In this document: in pieces, positions 8,193-16,643 of the stretch
Numbering within the stretch: the stretch's first letter is position 1
Layout of the letters: each line of letters starts with the position of its first letter
Origin: Stomatobaculum sp.
GTDB taxonomy: Bacteria; Bacillota_A; Clostridia; Lachnospirales; Lachnospiraceae
Length of the DNA: 31,188 nucleotides
Reading direction: 5' to 3'
Assembly (NCBI GenBank): GCA_017449925.1
Contig: JAFSYO010000164.1
Coordinates: 1 to 31,188 of the forward strand
Translations under genes and position numbers: made by a program
Notes under the pieces: generated by a model
Seen by the model: only the letters and a program-made list of their open reading frames with translations
The model's database searches: none
What the model was told of the DNA's origin: nothing

Positions 8193-8222
8193 AAAAGAGT
8201 CCGGAAAAAACCGGACTCTTTT
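8193..8222. terminator. Bidirectional intrinsic terminator
   Basis: A perfect 12-bp stem (AAAAGAGTCCGG with CCGGACTCTTTT) encloses an AAAAAA loop. On the plus strand the stem ends in T residues; on the minus strand it is followed by TTTTTGTTTG. It lies between the convergent GerW-like gene and rpmB, so it can stop transcription from both sides. Confidence 0.93.
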
Positions 8223-8259
8223 CAATGATACTGTGTGAAGGTAAAAGAACAGATTCTGC

Positions 8260-8445
8260 TCAGGCTCTTTCAACCTTGCCGGAGCGGAGACAGGAAGTGC
8301 AGACATACATCTTATGCACGCCGCTTTCTGTTTTCACTCTGACAGACTTGACATTCGCCTTCCAGATGTGGTTCGTTCTTCTATGAGAATGGCTCACATT
8401 GTTTCCGAAGTGAGCTGCCTTGTCACAAATTGCACACCTTGCCAT
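8260..8445 (-). CDS. rpmB: 50S ribosomal protein L28
   Basis: Ribosomal protein L28 is a component of the large subunit. The 61-residue product begins MARCAICDKAAHFGNNVSHSH and ends with VCTSCLRSGKV. The two CxxC pairs (CAIC and CTSC) mark the zinc-binding form. The ATG at 8445 has an AGGAGGTG Shine-Dalgarno directly upstream at good spacing; an extension to 8454 would lack support. It is monocistronic, with its own promoter and a shared terminator. It faces away from the Asp23-fakA genes, an arrangement also seen in Bacillus (rpmB next to yloU-yloV). Confidence 0.97.
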   Translation of the reverse strand: MARCAICDKAAHFGNNVSHSHRRTNHIWKANVKSVRVKTESGVHKMYVCTSCLRSGKVERA

Positions 8446-8501
8446 GATTAACACCTCCTATCTTCCATAGTGGGGCCCTTTCAGGACTCCATAACGTGAA
8501 C

Positions 8502-8530
8502 ATTCTATCAAAAACACATTTCTTTTGCAA
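8502..8530 (-). promoter_or_regulatory. Predicted sigma-A promoter for rpmB
   Basis: On the minus strand a TTGCAA -35 box (8530-8525) is separated by 17 bp from a TAGAAT -10 box (8507-8502). The -35 region shares the sequence TGCTTGCAAAA with the comM promoter. The leader would be about 50 bases. Confidence 0.8.
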
Positions 8531-8632
8531 GCACTTATTATTCCTTCTTTTATTTTTGCTTAAAATCAGTTATACTTGCTTCATCCCAAAGAATGGATTC
8601 ATAATACTGAGAAATCAGAAAGGACAAAATAC

Positions 8633-8995
8633 ATGGTCAAAGGACGACTGGACAACGGAATGGGACAGATCGAAGTGAAGCCGGATGTCATAGCTACTTA
8701 TGCCGGCTCTGTTGCTGTTGAGTGCTTCGGAGTTGTCGGCATGGCAGCGATCAGCGTCACTGACGGTCTGGTCAAGATCCTGAAGAGGGAGAGCCTGAGC
8801 AAGGGTATCTCTGTTGTGATCACGCCGGAGAACAAGCTTCAGCTGTCGTTTCATCTGATCGTCGCTTACGGTGTCAATATTCAGACCGTGGCTGACAATC
8901 TGATCGAAAACGTTAAATATAAGGTTGGAGCATTTTCCGGAATGGAAATCGAAAAAATAAAAATCTATGTAGAAGGCGTCAGACCCATAGACTGA
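8633..8995 (+). CDS. Asp23/Gls24 family envelope stress protein (YloU-like)
   Basis: The 120-residue product is a short Asp23/Gls24 family member, as seen in GQIEVKPDVIATYAGSVAVECFGVVGMA and the following VTDGLVKIL and LIVAYGVNIQTVADNL segments. Family members are linked to envelope stress, but their molecular role is unclear. The ATG at 8633 is preferred over the TTG at 8576 because an AAAGGA Shine-Dalgarno sits at 8619-8624. It lies immediately before fakA, matching the yloU-yloV pair of Bacillus. A TATACT -10-like box at 8571-8576 lies upstream, but I see only a poor -35 box for it. Confidence 0.93.
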   Translation: MVKGRLDNGMGQIEVKPDVIATYAGSVAVECFGVVGMAAISVTDGLVKILKRESLSKGISVVITPENKLQLSFHLIVAYGVNIQTVADNLIENVKYKVGAFSGMEIEKIKIYVEGVRPID

Positions 8996-9013
8996 CGGCA
9001 GGAGGAAGTTATT

Positions 9014-10702
9014 TTGGATATTCAGCAGATCGATGCTTCGATGGTCCGCAGAGCTTTCCTGGCCGCAGCGAATGAGCTGGAGTCAAAGAAAGAATGGATC
9101 AACGAGCTGAACGTGTTTCCGGTCCCTGACGGGGATACCGGAACGAATATGACACTTACTATCATGACAGCGGCAAGGGAAGTCGCGGATCTCGAGACCC
9201 CGGATATGCACGCTCTCTGCAAGGCGATCTCTTCAGGATCTCTGCGCGGGGCCCGGGGCAACTCCGGCGTCATTCTTTCCCAGCTGCTCCGGGGACTGAC
9301 CAGGGAACTGGACAGCAGTGGAGTGATCGGCGTGAAACAGATCGCCGCTGCGATGGAACGGGCAACAGAGACAGCCTACAAGGCTGTCATGAAGCCGAAG
9401 GAGGGAACTATCCTCACGGTGGCGCGCGCCATGAGTGAGAAAGCTGCGGAGCTGGCGGATAAAGAGACGGATGTCCTTGTGTTCGCGGAAGCAGTGATCC
9501 GTGCAGGAGACGAAATGCTCCAGAAAACACCGGATCTTCTTCCGGTTCTGAAGCAGGCCGGCGTAGTTGATTCCGGCGGCCAGGGCCTCATGGTAGTCAT
9601 CAAGGGTGCGCTGAAGGGCATCACCGGGGAGAGCGACGTGACCCTGAAAGAGAACGTTTCCTCATCTTCCGGCGAATCGCATGTGACAGTGGACACTTCC
9701 GCACTGGATACTTCCGATATCAAGTTCGGTTACTGCACCGAATTTATCGTGCTTCTGGAAGCTCCCCTGCCGGAGGAAGAAGAGACCAAATTCAAGAGCT
9801 TCCTGGAATCCATCGGCGATTCTATCGTGTGCGTGGCATCAGATGAATTCGTGAAGGTTCATGTGCATACCAATGATCCCGGCCTGGCGATCCAGAAGGG
9901 ACTTTCCTACGGTCAGCTTTCCCGCATGAAGATCGATAATATGCGGGAGGAACACAATGAACGTCTGATCAAGGACGCGTCCCGTATCGCGGCAGAAGAA
10001 AAAAAGAAAAAAGAAGCGGAACAGACCGCATCCGCCGAAAGGAAGGATTACGGTTTTATCAGTGTCTCCGCAGGAAGCGGACTCGGGAACATCTTCCTCG
10101 AGATCGGCGTGGATACAGTTATCGAAGGCGGACAGACCATGAATCCCAGCACAGAGGATATCCTGAACGCCATCGGCAAGGTCAACGCGGATACCGTCTA
10201 TGTTCTTCCGAACAATTCCAACATTATTCTGGCGGCTTCCCAGGCGGCCGAACTGACGGAAGAGAAGAGGGTCGTGGTCGTTCCGACCAAGAACATCCCC
10301 CAGGGAATTACCGCTATGGTAAGCTTCATGCCGGAATGCTCTCCGGAAGAAAATCTGGAAGCTATGACGGATGCCTGTCATGCCCTGAAGACTGCTGAGA
10401 TCACCTATGCAGTCCGGGATACCCACATCGACGGCTTTGAGATCCATGAGGGCGATATCATGGCCATCGGTGATTACGGTATGCTGACGATAGGGAAGAC
10501 TGTCGCACAGACTGTACTGGATGCGATCGGCGAGATCTCCAGCGAGGACACTGAACTCATTACCCTGTATTACGGAGAGAATGTCAGCAGTGAAGAAGCG
10601 GAAGAAGTTCAGGAAGCAGTCAGGGAACGTTTCCCCGATGCGGAAGTGGAGCTGAATTACGGCGGGCAGCCGGTGTACTATTACTTTATCTCGGCGGAAT
10701 GA
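9014..10702 (+). CDS. fakA: Fatty acid kinase subunit FakA (DAK2/YloV family)
   Basis: FakA phosphorylates fatty acids bound to FakB proteins, allowing exogenous fatty acids to enter phospholipid synthesis. The 562-residue product has an N-terminal DhaL-type kinase domain with the metal-binding PDGDTGTNM motif (D39, D41, N45), the ARGNSGVILSQ segment at about 80-90, and the GVVDSGGQGL motif. The long C-terminal part is FakA-type and ends in the expected EVELNYGGQPVYYY block. The start is a TTG with an AGGAGGAAG Shine-Dalgarno at 9000-9008, and no better ATG is nearby. No fakB was seen in the window. It precedes recG, as in Bacillus. Confidence 0.94.
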   Translation: MDIQQIDASMVRRAFLAAANELESKKEWINELNVFPVPDGDTGTNMTLTIMTAAREVADLETPDMHALCKAISSGSLRGARGNSGVILSQLLRGLTRELDSSGVIGVKQIAAAMERATETAYKAVMKPKEGTILTVARAMSEKAAELADKETDVLVFAEAVIRAGDEMLQKTPDLLPVLKQAGVVDSGGQGLMVVIKGALKGITGESDVTLKENVSSSSGESHVTVDTSALDTSDIKFGYCTEFIVLLEAPLPEEEETKFKSFLESIGDSIVCVASDEFVKVHVHTNDPGLAIQKGLSYGQLSRMKIDNMREEHNERLIKDASRIAAEEKKKKEAEQTASAERKDYGFISVSAGSGLGNIFLEIGVDTVIEGGQTMNPSTEDILNAIGKVNADTVYVLPNNSNIILAASQAAELTEEKRVVVVPTKNIPQGITAMVSFMPECSPEENLEAMTDACHALKTAEITYAVRDTHIDGFEIHEGDIMAIGDYGMLTIGKTVAQTVLDAIGEISSEDTELITLYYGENVSSEEAEEVQEAVRERFPDAEVELNYGGQPVYYYFISAE

Positions 10703-10793
10703 ACCGCTGGAATTGCAGGGAAAGACTGCAGAACGGACTGTTTTCCTTCAGGAGAACGGTCCGTTCTTTATAAGGGAAGGAGATGTTTTACGC

Positions 10794-12797
10794 TTGCAGG
10801 ATGTGCCGGTGACCTCTCTTAAGGGCGTGGGCCCGAAAACAGCGGAGCTGCTGGAGAAACTGGAGATACGGACGGCAGGGGACCTGGTCCGCCACTATCC
10901 AAGCCGTTTTGACCGTTTTCCGGACCTGGTTTCCGCAGGAGACATCCGGGAGGAAGGAGTCTGTGCGGTACTGGCCGCCCCGGAGGCTCCCCTTACGGTG
11001 CTGAAGCGGGGCAGGTTCCAGGCGGTCCGAGGTACCCTTTCTGACGGAACAGGACGGCTGAAAACCGTCTGGTACAATATGCCTTATTTAAAAAAATCGC
11101 TGCGGGAAGGCATGTTCCGCGTTTTTCTAGGAAAGACTGTCCTGAAAGGCCGGAGCTTTGAAATGGAACAGCCCCGTATCTTTTCCGAGGAAGAATACCG
11201 CGGCATGATCGGACGTCCGGTGCCGGTATATGCATTGACCGAGGGTCTCTCAAACCGCACCATGACAAAACTGATCCGCCAGGCGCTGGAAACAGCGCCG
11301 GAAGTAACGGACTGGCTCCCGGAAACAGTCCGGTCTCAGTATGGGCTGATGGAACTGGACAGGGCCTCCAGGTCCATTCACGATCCGGATGATATGACAG
11401 TCTTTACAGAGGCGAGAAAGCGCATTGTGTTTGATGAATTCTATCATTTCCTTTACCATGTGCGTGAGTTGAAAGAAAAGAATGCCGCCCTCCGGTCGCC
11501 CTATGTTCTTCGGACGGAAGAACCCCAGCGGGAGATCCGGGAACTTCTTCCTTTCCGGCTGACGGAGGCCCAGGAAAAAGCTGCCGCGGAGATCGCAGCC
11601 GATCTTTCTTCGGGCCGTGTCATGAACCGGCTGGTCCAGGGAGACGTGGGGTCAGGAAAAACAGCAGTCGCCCTGACAGCTGTCTACACTGCATACCGCA
11701 ACGGTTTTCAAAGTGCTGTGATGGCGCCTACAGAAGTCCTGGCGAAGCAGCACTTTGAAACGATCAGCGGTTTTTTCCGGAATATGCCGGATCCGCCGAA
11801 GCTGCTTCTCCTTACCGGCTCCATGAAAGCCTCTGAGAAAAAGGCGGCAAGGGAGAAAATACGGAATCACGAGGCGGATATTATCATCGGCACCCATGCC
11901 CTGATCCAGGACGACGTGGAATATGCTGCTCTTGCCCTTGCTGTGTCCGATGAGCAGCACCGCTTCGGCGTGTCCCAGAGAGGGGCCCTCGCGGATAAAG
12001 GGGACCACCCGCACCGGCTTGTGATGAGCGCCACCCCCATTCCCAGGACGCTGGCAGTGATCCTGTACGGAGATCTGGATATTTCCACCATTGAGACAAA
12101 ACCTGCCGGAAGACTTCCGGTAAAAAATGCTGTGATCCGGAAACAGGACAGGCCGAAGGCCTTTCTGCATATCAAAAAAGAAATAGAAGCGGGGCACCAG
12201 GCCTACATCATCTGTCCGCTGGTGGAGGAAAGTGAACTGTGCGATGAAGAAAATGTCACAGACTACGGGGCGAAGGTAGAGGAAATGTTCCGCGGAACTG
12301 CTTCCGTATCTATTCTGCACGGGCGGATGAAGGAAGCAGAGAAGCAGGCTGTAATGGAGCGGTTTGTGTCCGGAGATACGGATATCCTGGTGTCCACCAC
12401 CGTCGTGGAGGTGGGTGTCGACGTTCCGAACGCGACAGTCATGATGATCGAAAACGCGGAGCGCTTCGGGCTGGCCTCTCTTCACCAGCTGCGGGGACGT
12501 GTGGGAAGAGGAGATGCCCAGTCTTACTGCATCTTTGTCCAGGGAAAGAACAGCGGGACAGAAAACGAACGTCTTCAGGTCCTGAAAAAGTCGAATGACG
12601 GCTTTGAGATCGCTGCGGCGGACCTCAAAATGAGAGGTCCGGGAGATCTGTTCGGGCTGAACCAGAGCGGAGAGTTGACTTTTGCTTTAGGTAACATATA
12701 TAATGATTATTTAGTGTTGAAGACAGCAAAAGACGTACTGGAAAGCGGTGCGGTTCTGCATAACAGTGAAGGTCAGCTGCCGGATGTGATCCTCTGA
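10794..12797 (+). CDS. recG: ATP-dependent DNA helicase RecG
   Basis: RecG is a branch-migration helicase that remodels stalled forks and Holliday junctions. The 667-residue product starts with the wedge domain (SLKGVGPKTAELLEKL). It continues with helicase motifs: Walker A GDVGSGKT at 283-290, the DEQH box at 386-389, SATPIPRT soon after, TTVVEVGVDVPNA, and the RGRVGRG motif at 567-573. The C-terminus has the KMRGPGDLFG block. The TTG at 10794 is chosen because a GGAAGGAG lies at 10775-10782 and it gives the usual N-terminus; an in-frame TTG at 10713 would add 27 residues with no clear Shine-Dalgarno. The gene also appears to contain a promoter near its 3' end. Confidence 0.95.
   Translation: MQDVPVTSLKGVGPKTAELLEKLEIRTAGDLVRHYPSRFDRFPDLVSAGDIREEGVCAVLAAPEAPLTVLKRGRFQAVRGTLSDGTGRLKTVWYNMPYLKKSLREGMFRVFLGKTVLKGRSFEMEQPRIFSEEEYRGMIGRPVPVYALTEGLSNRTMTKLIRQALETAPEVTDWLPETVRSQYGLMELDRASRSIHDPDDMTVFTEARKRIVFDEFYHFLYHVRELKEKNAALRSPYVLRTEEPQREIRELLPFRLTEAQEKAAAEIAADLSSGRVMNRLVQGDVGSGKTAVALTAVYTAYRNGFQSAVMAPTEVLAKQHFETISGFFRNMPDPPKLLLLTGSMKASEKKAAREKIRNHEADIIIGTHALIQDDVEYAALALAVSDEQHRFGVSQRGALADKGDHPHRLVMSATPIPRTLAVILYGDLDISTIETKPAGRLPVKNAVIRKQDRPKAFLHIKKEIEAGHQAYIICPLVEESELCDEENVTDYGAKVEEMFRGTASVSILHGRMKEAEKQAVMERFVSGDTDILVSTTVVEVGVDVPNATVMMIENAERFGLASLHQLRGRVGRGDAQSYCIFVQGKNSGTENERLQVLKKSNDGFEIAAADLKMRGPGDLFGLNQSGELTFALGNIYNDYLVLKTAKDVLESGAVLHNSEGQLPDVIL
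12675..12704 (+). promoter_or_regulatory. Predicted promoter inside the 3' end of recG
   Basis: A TTGACT -35 box (12675-12680) and a perfect TATAAT -10 box (12699-12704) are separated by 18 bp within the recG coding region. Transcription would start near 12711 and drive the L,D-transpeptidase gene downstream. Similarity to the consensus is strong, but the site is inside a coding sequence and untested. Confidence 0.65.
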
Positions 12798-12829
12798 GGC
12801 AGGCAGCCGGCACTTTGTTTCTTATTTAT

Positions 12830-12860
12830 ATGAAAGAATCAGGGTATGAAAGAATCAGGA
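12830..12860 (+). repeat. Tandem duplication around the L,D-transpeptidase start codon
   Basis: ATGAAAGAATCAGG occurs twice, at 12830 and 12846, with a 16-bp period. Because 16 is not a multiple of three, the two ATG codons are in different frames: the first opens a 13-codon reading frame ending in TAA within the gene, and the second begins the long protein. Confidence 0.8.
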
Positions 12861-14900
12861 ACAAAAGATAATGATATGGAAGTAAAGAATCAGGAAGAAC
12901 AGAAGGAAGAAGCTCCTTCCCGGGAAGAAGCGGAAGAAGAGGCCTCTGTTCAGGAGGAGCCTGAGGAAGAAGCTCCTGTTCAGGAGGAGCCTGAGGAAAA
13001 AGCATCTGTTCAGGAAGAGCTTGAGGAGGAAGATGACCGGATCTACCGCTCCAGGGCCCGCAGACGGAAAGGCGGGGCGGGGAAAAAAGCCGCCTGTGTC
13101 CTGGGCGTGCTGCTTTTGATCGGAGCAGGAGCTTATGCTTTTCGGGCACAAACCTATAAGACGGCCTTTTTCCCGAACACTTCGGTCAACGGGGTCGATG
13201 TTTCCGGACTGACTTCCGACAGCGCCAAGGCGCGGATGAACGAGAGCGTACGAAGTTATACTTTGACGCTGAAAGCCAGAGAACAGGAAGATGACCTGAT
13301 TACTGCGGAGGAAAGCGGACTCGAATATGTTTTTGATGAGACCTTTGACAATCTGATCGCGGCACAGAATCCTTACCTCTGGGGACTTCATGTCTCTGGA
13401 CAGGAAGACTATGTGATCGCAGCCATGGGGAAAGTGGATCCGGATGCTTTCGACATACTGACCGGCGGGATCGTCTGTCTTCAGGAGAGTTCCTTCCGCG
13501 CTCCGGAAGATGCCAGGATCTCTGACTTCATTCCCGGCACGGGCTATGAAGTGGTCCCGGAACAGGAGGGAACAAAGCTGGATGCGGCGAAGGCAAAAGA
13601 ACTGCTTCGCACCGCCATCTGTGAGTTGAGGCCTGAGCTGGATCTGGATCAGGAAGGCATCTATGATGTCCCGAATATCCGGAAGGACGACCCTGTGCTG
13701 AACGCATCCTGCGAGTCACTGAACCGTTATTCACGGACTGTCGTGAATTATGATTACGGCGGGATCGTCCTGGACGGATCTGTGATCCGCGACTGGCTGA
13801 CCCTCAGTGAAGGAGGAGACCAGATCTCAGTGGATGAGGCCAAGGCAAGTGAGTATGTAAAAAATCTCGCCTCCAGATATGATACCTGGAACAAAGCGAA
13901 GCCTTTCCACACTTCCTGGGACCAGGACATCACGATCAAAAACGGATATTACGGATGGAAGGTCAACCAGAAAGAGGAGACCGACTGGATCCTTTCCACT
14001 CTGGCCAGCGGCGAGACTATAGACCGGACGCCGTCCTTTACAAGGACCGCGGCGTCTTACGGTGACCGGGACTATGGAGATACATACGTGGAAGTGAATC
14101 TGACTGCCCAGCACCTTTATTATTATAAGAACGGCAAGCAGATCGTTTCCAGCGACTTTGTCTCCGGGAACGTCTCCAAAGGCACCATCACGCACCCGGG
14201 GATCTATCCCATCGCTTACAAGCAGAGAAACGCTACTCTGAAAGGCCAGGGTTACTCCACCAAGGTCAACTACTGGATGCCTTTCAACAGCGGCGAAGGC
14301 CTTCACGATGCCAGCTGGAGAGGTTCTTTCGGCGGCAAGATCTATATGACGAACGGATCCCACGGCTGTGTGAATCTTCCTTTCAGCGCTGCAAAATCTA
14401 TCTACGAAAATATCGATGCCGGCACACCGGTCATCATTTATTCTCTGGGAGGCACAGGATCCTCTCAGACAACACCGGCAGTACAGGAGACTGCAGCAGC
14501 AGAGACGACTGCCGCAGCGGAGACCACAGCTGCAGAAACAGCAGCAGCAGAAACATCTCCTGCGGCACCGGAAGTGCAGGGCCCCGGCGCGGTGATTCCG
14601 GCAGCGCCTGCTCCCGCACAGCAGGAAACCACGGCGGCCGGTCCCGGCGCGGCAGCGCCCGCCCCCGTCCAGGAGACTCCGGCACCCGCCCCCGTCCAGG
14701 AGACTCCGGCACCCGCTCCCGTCCAGGAGACCCCGGCGCCTGCTCCCGTCCAGGAGACCACAGCGCCTGCCCCTGCCCAGGATGCTCCTTCTCCTGCCAT
14801 TGTCCAGCCTGTTCCTTCGGACGTTTCCTCACCGCAGGAAGCCGGACCGGGAGCAGTACAGCCTTCTCCTGAAAACATTCCGGCCGGTCCCGGCGCCTGA
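12846..14900 (+). CDS. Membrane-anchored L,D-transpeptidase (YkuD domain)
   Basis: The 684-residue product is predicted to cross-link peptidoglycan by forming 3-3 bonds. Its order is: an acidic cytoplasmic repeat region (23-62), a basic stretch, one transmembrane helix (about 82-99), an extracellular stalk with PG_binding_4-type sequence (including TSVNGVDVSGL), a YkuD domain from about residue 415 with the catalytic SHGCVN motif (H506, C508), and a long Ala/Thr/Pro-rich tail with tandem repeats. The tail could span the cell wall. The YkuD assignment is strong; peptidase or transpeptidase choice follows from the family. The start is taken as the ATG at 12846, but its Shine-Dalgarno is weak. 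A promoter inside recG may drive it. Confidence 0.92.
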   Translation: MKESGTKDNDMEVKNQEEQKEEAPSREEAEEEASVQEEPEEEAPVQEEPEEKASVQEELEEEDDRIYRSRARRRKGGAGKKAACVLGVLLLIGAGAYAFRAQTYKTAFFPNTSVNGVDVSGLTSDSAKARMNESVRSYTLTLKAREQEDDLITAEESGLEYVFDETFDNLIAAQNPYLWGLHVSGQEDYVIAAMGKVDPDAFDILTGGIVCLQESSFRAPEDARISDFIPGTGYEVVPEQEGTKLDAAKAKELLRTAICELRPELDLDQEGIYDVPNIRKDDPVLNASCESLNRYSRTVVNYDYGGIVLDGSVIRDWLTLSEGGDQISVDEAKASEYVKNLASRYDTWNKAKPFHTSWDQDITIKNGYYGWKVNQKEETDWILSTLASGETIDRTPSFTRTAASYGDRDYGDTYVEVNLTAQHLYYYKNGKQIVSSDFVSGNVSKGTITHPGIYPIAYKQRNATLKGQGYSTKVNYWMPFNSGEGLHDASWRGSFGGKIYMTNGSHGCVNLPFSAAKSIYENIDAGTPVIIYSLGGTGSSQTTPAVQETAAAETTAAAETTAAETAAAETSPAAPEVQGPGAVIPAAPAPAQQETTAAGPGAAAPAPVQETPAPAPVQETPAPAPVQETPAPAPVQETTAPAPAQDAPSPAIVQPVPSDVSSPQEAGPGAVQPSPENIPAGPGA
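12912..13031 (+). repeat. 30-bp in-frame repeat in the L,D-transpeptidase N-terminus
   Basis: Four consecutive 30-bp units encode acidic decapeptides of the type A-x-V-Q-E-E-P-E-E-E (APSREEAEEE, ASVQEEPEEE, APVQEEPEEK, ASVQEELEEE). The first unit is the most diverged. They lie in the cytoplasmic part before the transmembrane helix. Confidence 0.85.
14655..14789 (+). repeat. 27-bp in-frame repeat in the L,D-transpeptidase tail
   Basis: Five consecutive 27-bp units encode the nonapeptide A-P-A-P-V-Q-E-T-P; the last unit is diverged. Near-identity of the first units at the DNA level suggests recent expansion and possible copy-number variation between strains. Confidence 0.88.
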
Positions 14901-14911
14901 AAGGAGTCATT

Positions 14912-15475
14912 ATGAGAGTCATTGCAGGTAGTGCCCGGCGTCTCCTTCTGAAAACGATCCCGGGCGAAGAGACCAGGCCTACGACAGACCGTATCAAGGA
15001 GACCCTGTTCAATATGATCCAGGGGTATGTGCCCGGTTCTAATTTTCTGGATCTTTTTGGCGGAAGCGGCGGTATCGCCATCGAAGCTCTTTCCAGAGGG
15101 GCGATGCACGCAACAATCGTCGAGAAGAATCCGAAGGCGGTGAAGGTCATCGAAGAGAACCTCGTGCATACCCATCTCAGGGATCTCGCAGAGGTGATCA
15201 GCGGAGATGCCCTGGCGGCGCTGCAGAGGATCGCCACGGTCAGGAAAAAGCCCTTTGACATCATTTTTCTTGACCCTCCCTATGATCAAGGACTGGAGGA
15301 CAGAGCCCTCAGCATTCTGAAAGAGACCAGCCTGGCGGATGAAGACACATTGGTCATCATAGAAATGAAACGAGATGCCGACGTATCTCATTTTGAAGAG
15401 ATGGGCTGGCACCTCGTGAAGAACAAGGAATACAAGACAAACAAACATATCTTTCTCAGAAAGGGGCTCCAATGA
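14912..15475 (+). CDS. rsmD: 16S rRNA (guanine(966)-N(2))-methyltransferase RsmD
   Basis: RsmD methylates G966 (E. coli numbering) of 16S rRNA using S-adenosylmethionine. The 187-residue product opens with [10 protein letters not shown], has the [14 protein letters not shown] segment, the SAM-binding [15 protein letters not shown] at about 46-60 and the catalytic DPPY at 121-124. An AAAGGAG Shine-Dalgarno precedes the ATG. The stop overlaps the start of coaD (ATGA); the rsmD-coaD pair is conserved in most Firmicutes. Confidence 0.96.
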   Translation: MRVIAGSARRLLLKTIPGEETRPTTDRIKETLFNMIQGYVPGSNFLDLFGGSGGIAIEALSRGAMHATIVEKNPKAVKVIEENLVHTHLRDLAEVISGDALAALQRIATVRKKPFDIIFLDPPYDQGLEDRALSILKETSLADEDTLVIIEMKRDADVSHFEEMGWHLVKNKEYKTNKHIFLRKGLQ

Positions 15476-15966
15476 CGACAGCAGTGTACCCAGGCAGCTT
15501 CGACCCCGTCACTAAAGGCCATCTGGATATTATTCAGAGAGCGTCCAAGATGTTCGACCATCTGATCATCGCAGTACTGAAGAACAGTGCCAAATCTCCG
15601 TTGTTCACGACAGAGGAACGTGTTAAAATGTTGGAAGAGGTCACTGAAGGTATATCGAACTGTACTGTAGAGACTTTTGACGGACTTACCATCGACTACT
15701 GCCATCTGAGAAACGCACATTTTATCGTCCGCGGCCTCCGCGCCGTGACGGATTTCGAATACGAACTTCAGATCGCTCAGACGAACAGGGTGGTCGCGTC
15801 GGATATAGACACGGTATTTCCTACCACGAACCTGAAATATTCCTATCTCAGCTCCAGCATCGTCAAGGAGATCGCCAGATATAACGGGGATATCAGCGCA
15901 TTTGTGGACTGTCGTGTCGCGCAGAGGATCAAACATAAGATGCGCGAAAGGAGTATACAAGAATGA
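15472..15966 (+). CDS. coaD: Phosphopantetheine adenylyltransferase
   Basis: CoaD transfers AMP from ATP to 4'-phosphopantetheine, the penultimate step of coenzyme A synthesis. The 164-residue product has the nucleotidyltransferase motif [15 protein letters not shown] near the N-terminus (TKGH ends at H17), the [12 protein letters not shown] segment, and the [10 protein letters not shown] block at about 124-133. The length fits the family. An AAGGGG Shine-Dalgarno lies just upstream, and both gene borders overlap neighbours by 4 bases. Confidence 0.97.
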   Translation: MTTAVYPGSFDPVTKGHLDIIQRASKMFDHLIIAVLKNSAKSPLFTTEERVKMLEEVTEGISNCTVETFDGLTIDYCHLRNAHFIVRGLRAVTDFEYELQIAQTNRVVASDIDTVFPTTNLKYSYLSSSIVKEIARYNGDISAFVDCRVAQRIKHKMRERSIQE

Positions 15967-16532
15967 ACAGAATTGAACAGATCATCGGTGAGATCGAAGA
16001 GTTTATTGAGAGCTGCAAGTTTTATCCGCTTTCCAGTTCCAAGATCATCGTTCCCAAGGAAGAACTCAGCGAGATGCTGGTGGATCTCCGCATGGCGATC
16101 CCGGACGAAGTGTCCCAGTGCCAGAAGATCATCAGCAACCAGAGCGCCATTCTTACAGACGCCAAGACCCGCGCGGACGATCTGATCGCGAAAGCAAACG
16201 AAGAGACTGAAAAAATGGTGGATGAGCATGCCATCATGCAGAAGGCCTATGCCACGGCGAACCGTCTGACGGAGGATGCAAGGATCCAGGCCCAGGGTAT
16301 CGTTGACAGCGCGGCCCAGGAAGCTGACAGCATCCGCCTTGGAGCGATCCGCTATACGGACGATATGCTCCGTTCTCTGCAGACGATCATCAGCCACACG
16401 CTGGACGGCTCCAAGTCCAGATATGACGCACTGCAGGCAGATCTTCAGTCCAGCCTTGACATTGTTTCCAACAACCGGAAAGAGCTGGCCCAGGGAATGC
16501 CGAAGGACGACGGGATCGACATTCCGCAGTAA
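15963..16532 (+). CDS. Coiled-coil protein of unknown function linked to coaD
   Basis: The 189-residue product is rich in Ala, Glu, Ile and Lys with long helical stretches. It starts [18 protein letters not shown], and a central region (about 60-150) alternates in coiled-coil style ([20 protein letters not shown], then [19 protein letters not shown]). It has no signal peptide or membrane segment. Similar proteins are sometimes called 'H+-ATPase subunit H-like' because of the coiled coil, but there is no V-ATPase context here, so I do not assign that role. A DivIVA- or scaffold-like role is possible but speculative. It overlaps coaD by 4 bases and has its own AAGGAG, and a terminator follows. 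Confidence 0.85.
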   Translation: MNRIEQIIGEIEEFIESCKFYPLSSSKIIVPKEELSEMLVDLRMAIPDEVSQCQKIISNQSAILTDAKTRADDLIAKANEETEKMVDEHAIMQKAYATANRLTEDARIQAQGIVDSAAQEADSIRLGAIRYTDDMLRSLQTIISHTLDGSKSRYDALQADLQSSLDIVSNNRKELAQGMPKDDGIDIPQ

Positions 16533-16556
16533 AAACATCTTTAATTCACGCAGCGG

Positions 16557-16599
16557 CTGCTGTACAAAGCATCTTTGCTTGGTGCGGCAGTTTTTTTTT
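16557..16599 (+). terminator. Intrinsic terminator after the coaD operon
   Basis: A stem of about 14 positions (16557-16570 with 16577-16590) has two G-U pairs and one mismatch, a 6-base ATCTTT loop, and is followed by nine T residues (16591-16599). It separates the coaD group from the RsmF-like gene. Confidence 0.92.
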
Positions 16600-16643
16600 G
16601 GAAGAGTTAACTTTTTGGAACTTTTTGGAGGAGTAAACTTTTG
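16600..16643 (+). repeat. Direct repeat covering the RsmF-like gene ribosome binding site
   Basis: GGAAGAGTTAACTTTT (from 16600) and GGAGGAGTAAACTTTT (from 16627) match at 14 of 16 positions. A 10-bp tandem, CTTTTTGGAA and CTTTTTGGAG, lies between 16611 and 16630. The second long copy contains the GGAGGAG Shine-Dalgarno used by the TTG start at 16641. Confidence 0.7.

Noticed and set aside
15963..16532. V-type ATPase subunit H
   Set aside because: Resemblance is limited to coiled-coil composition, and no ATPase genes are nearby.
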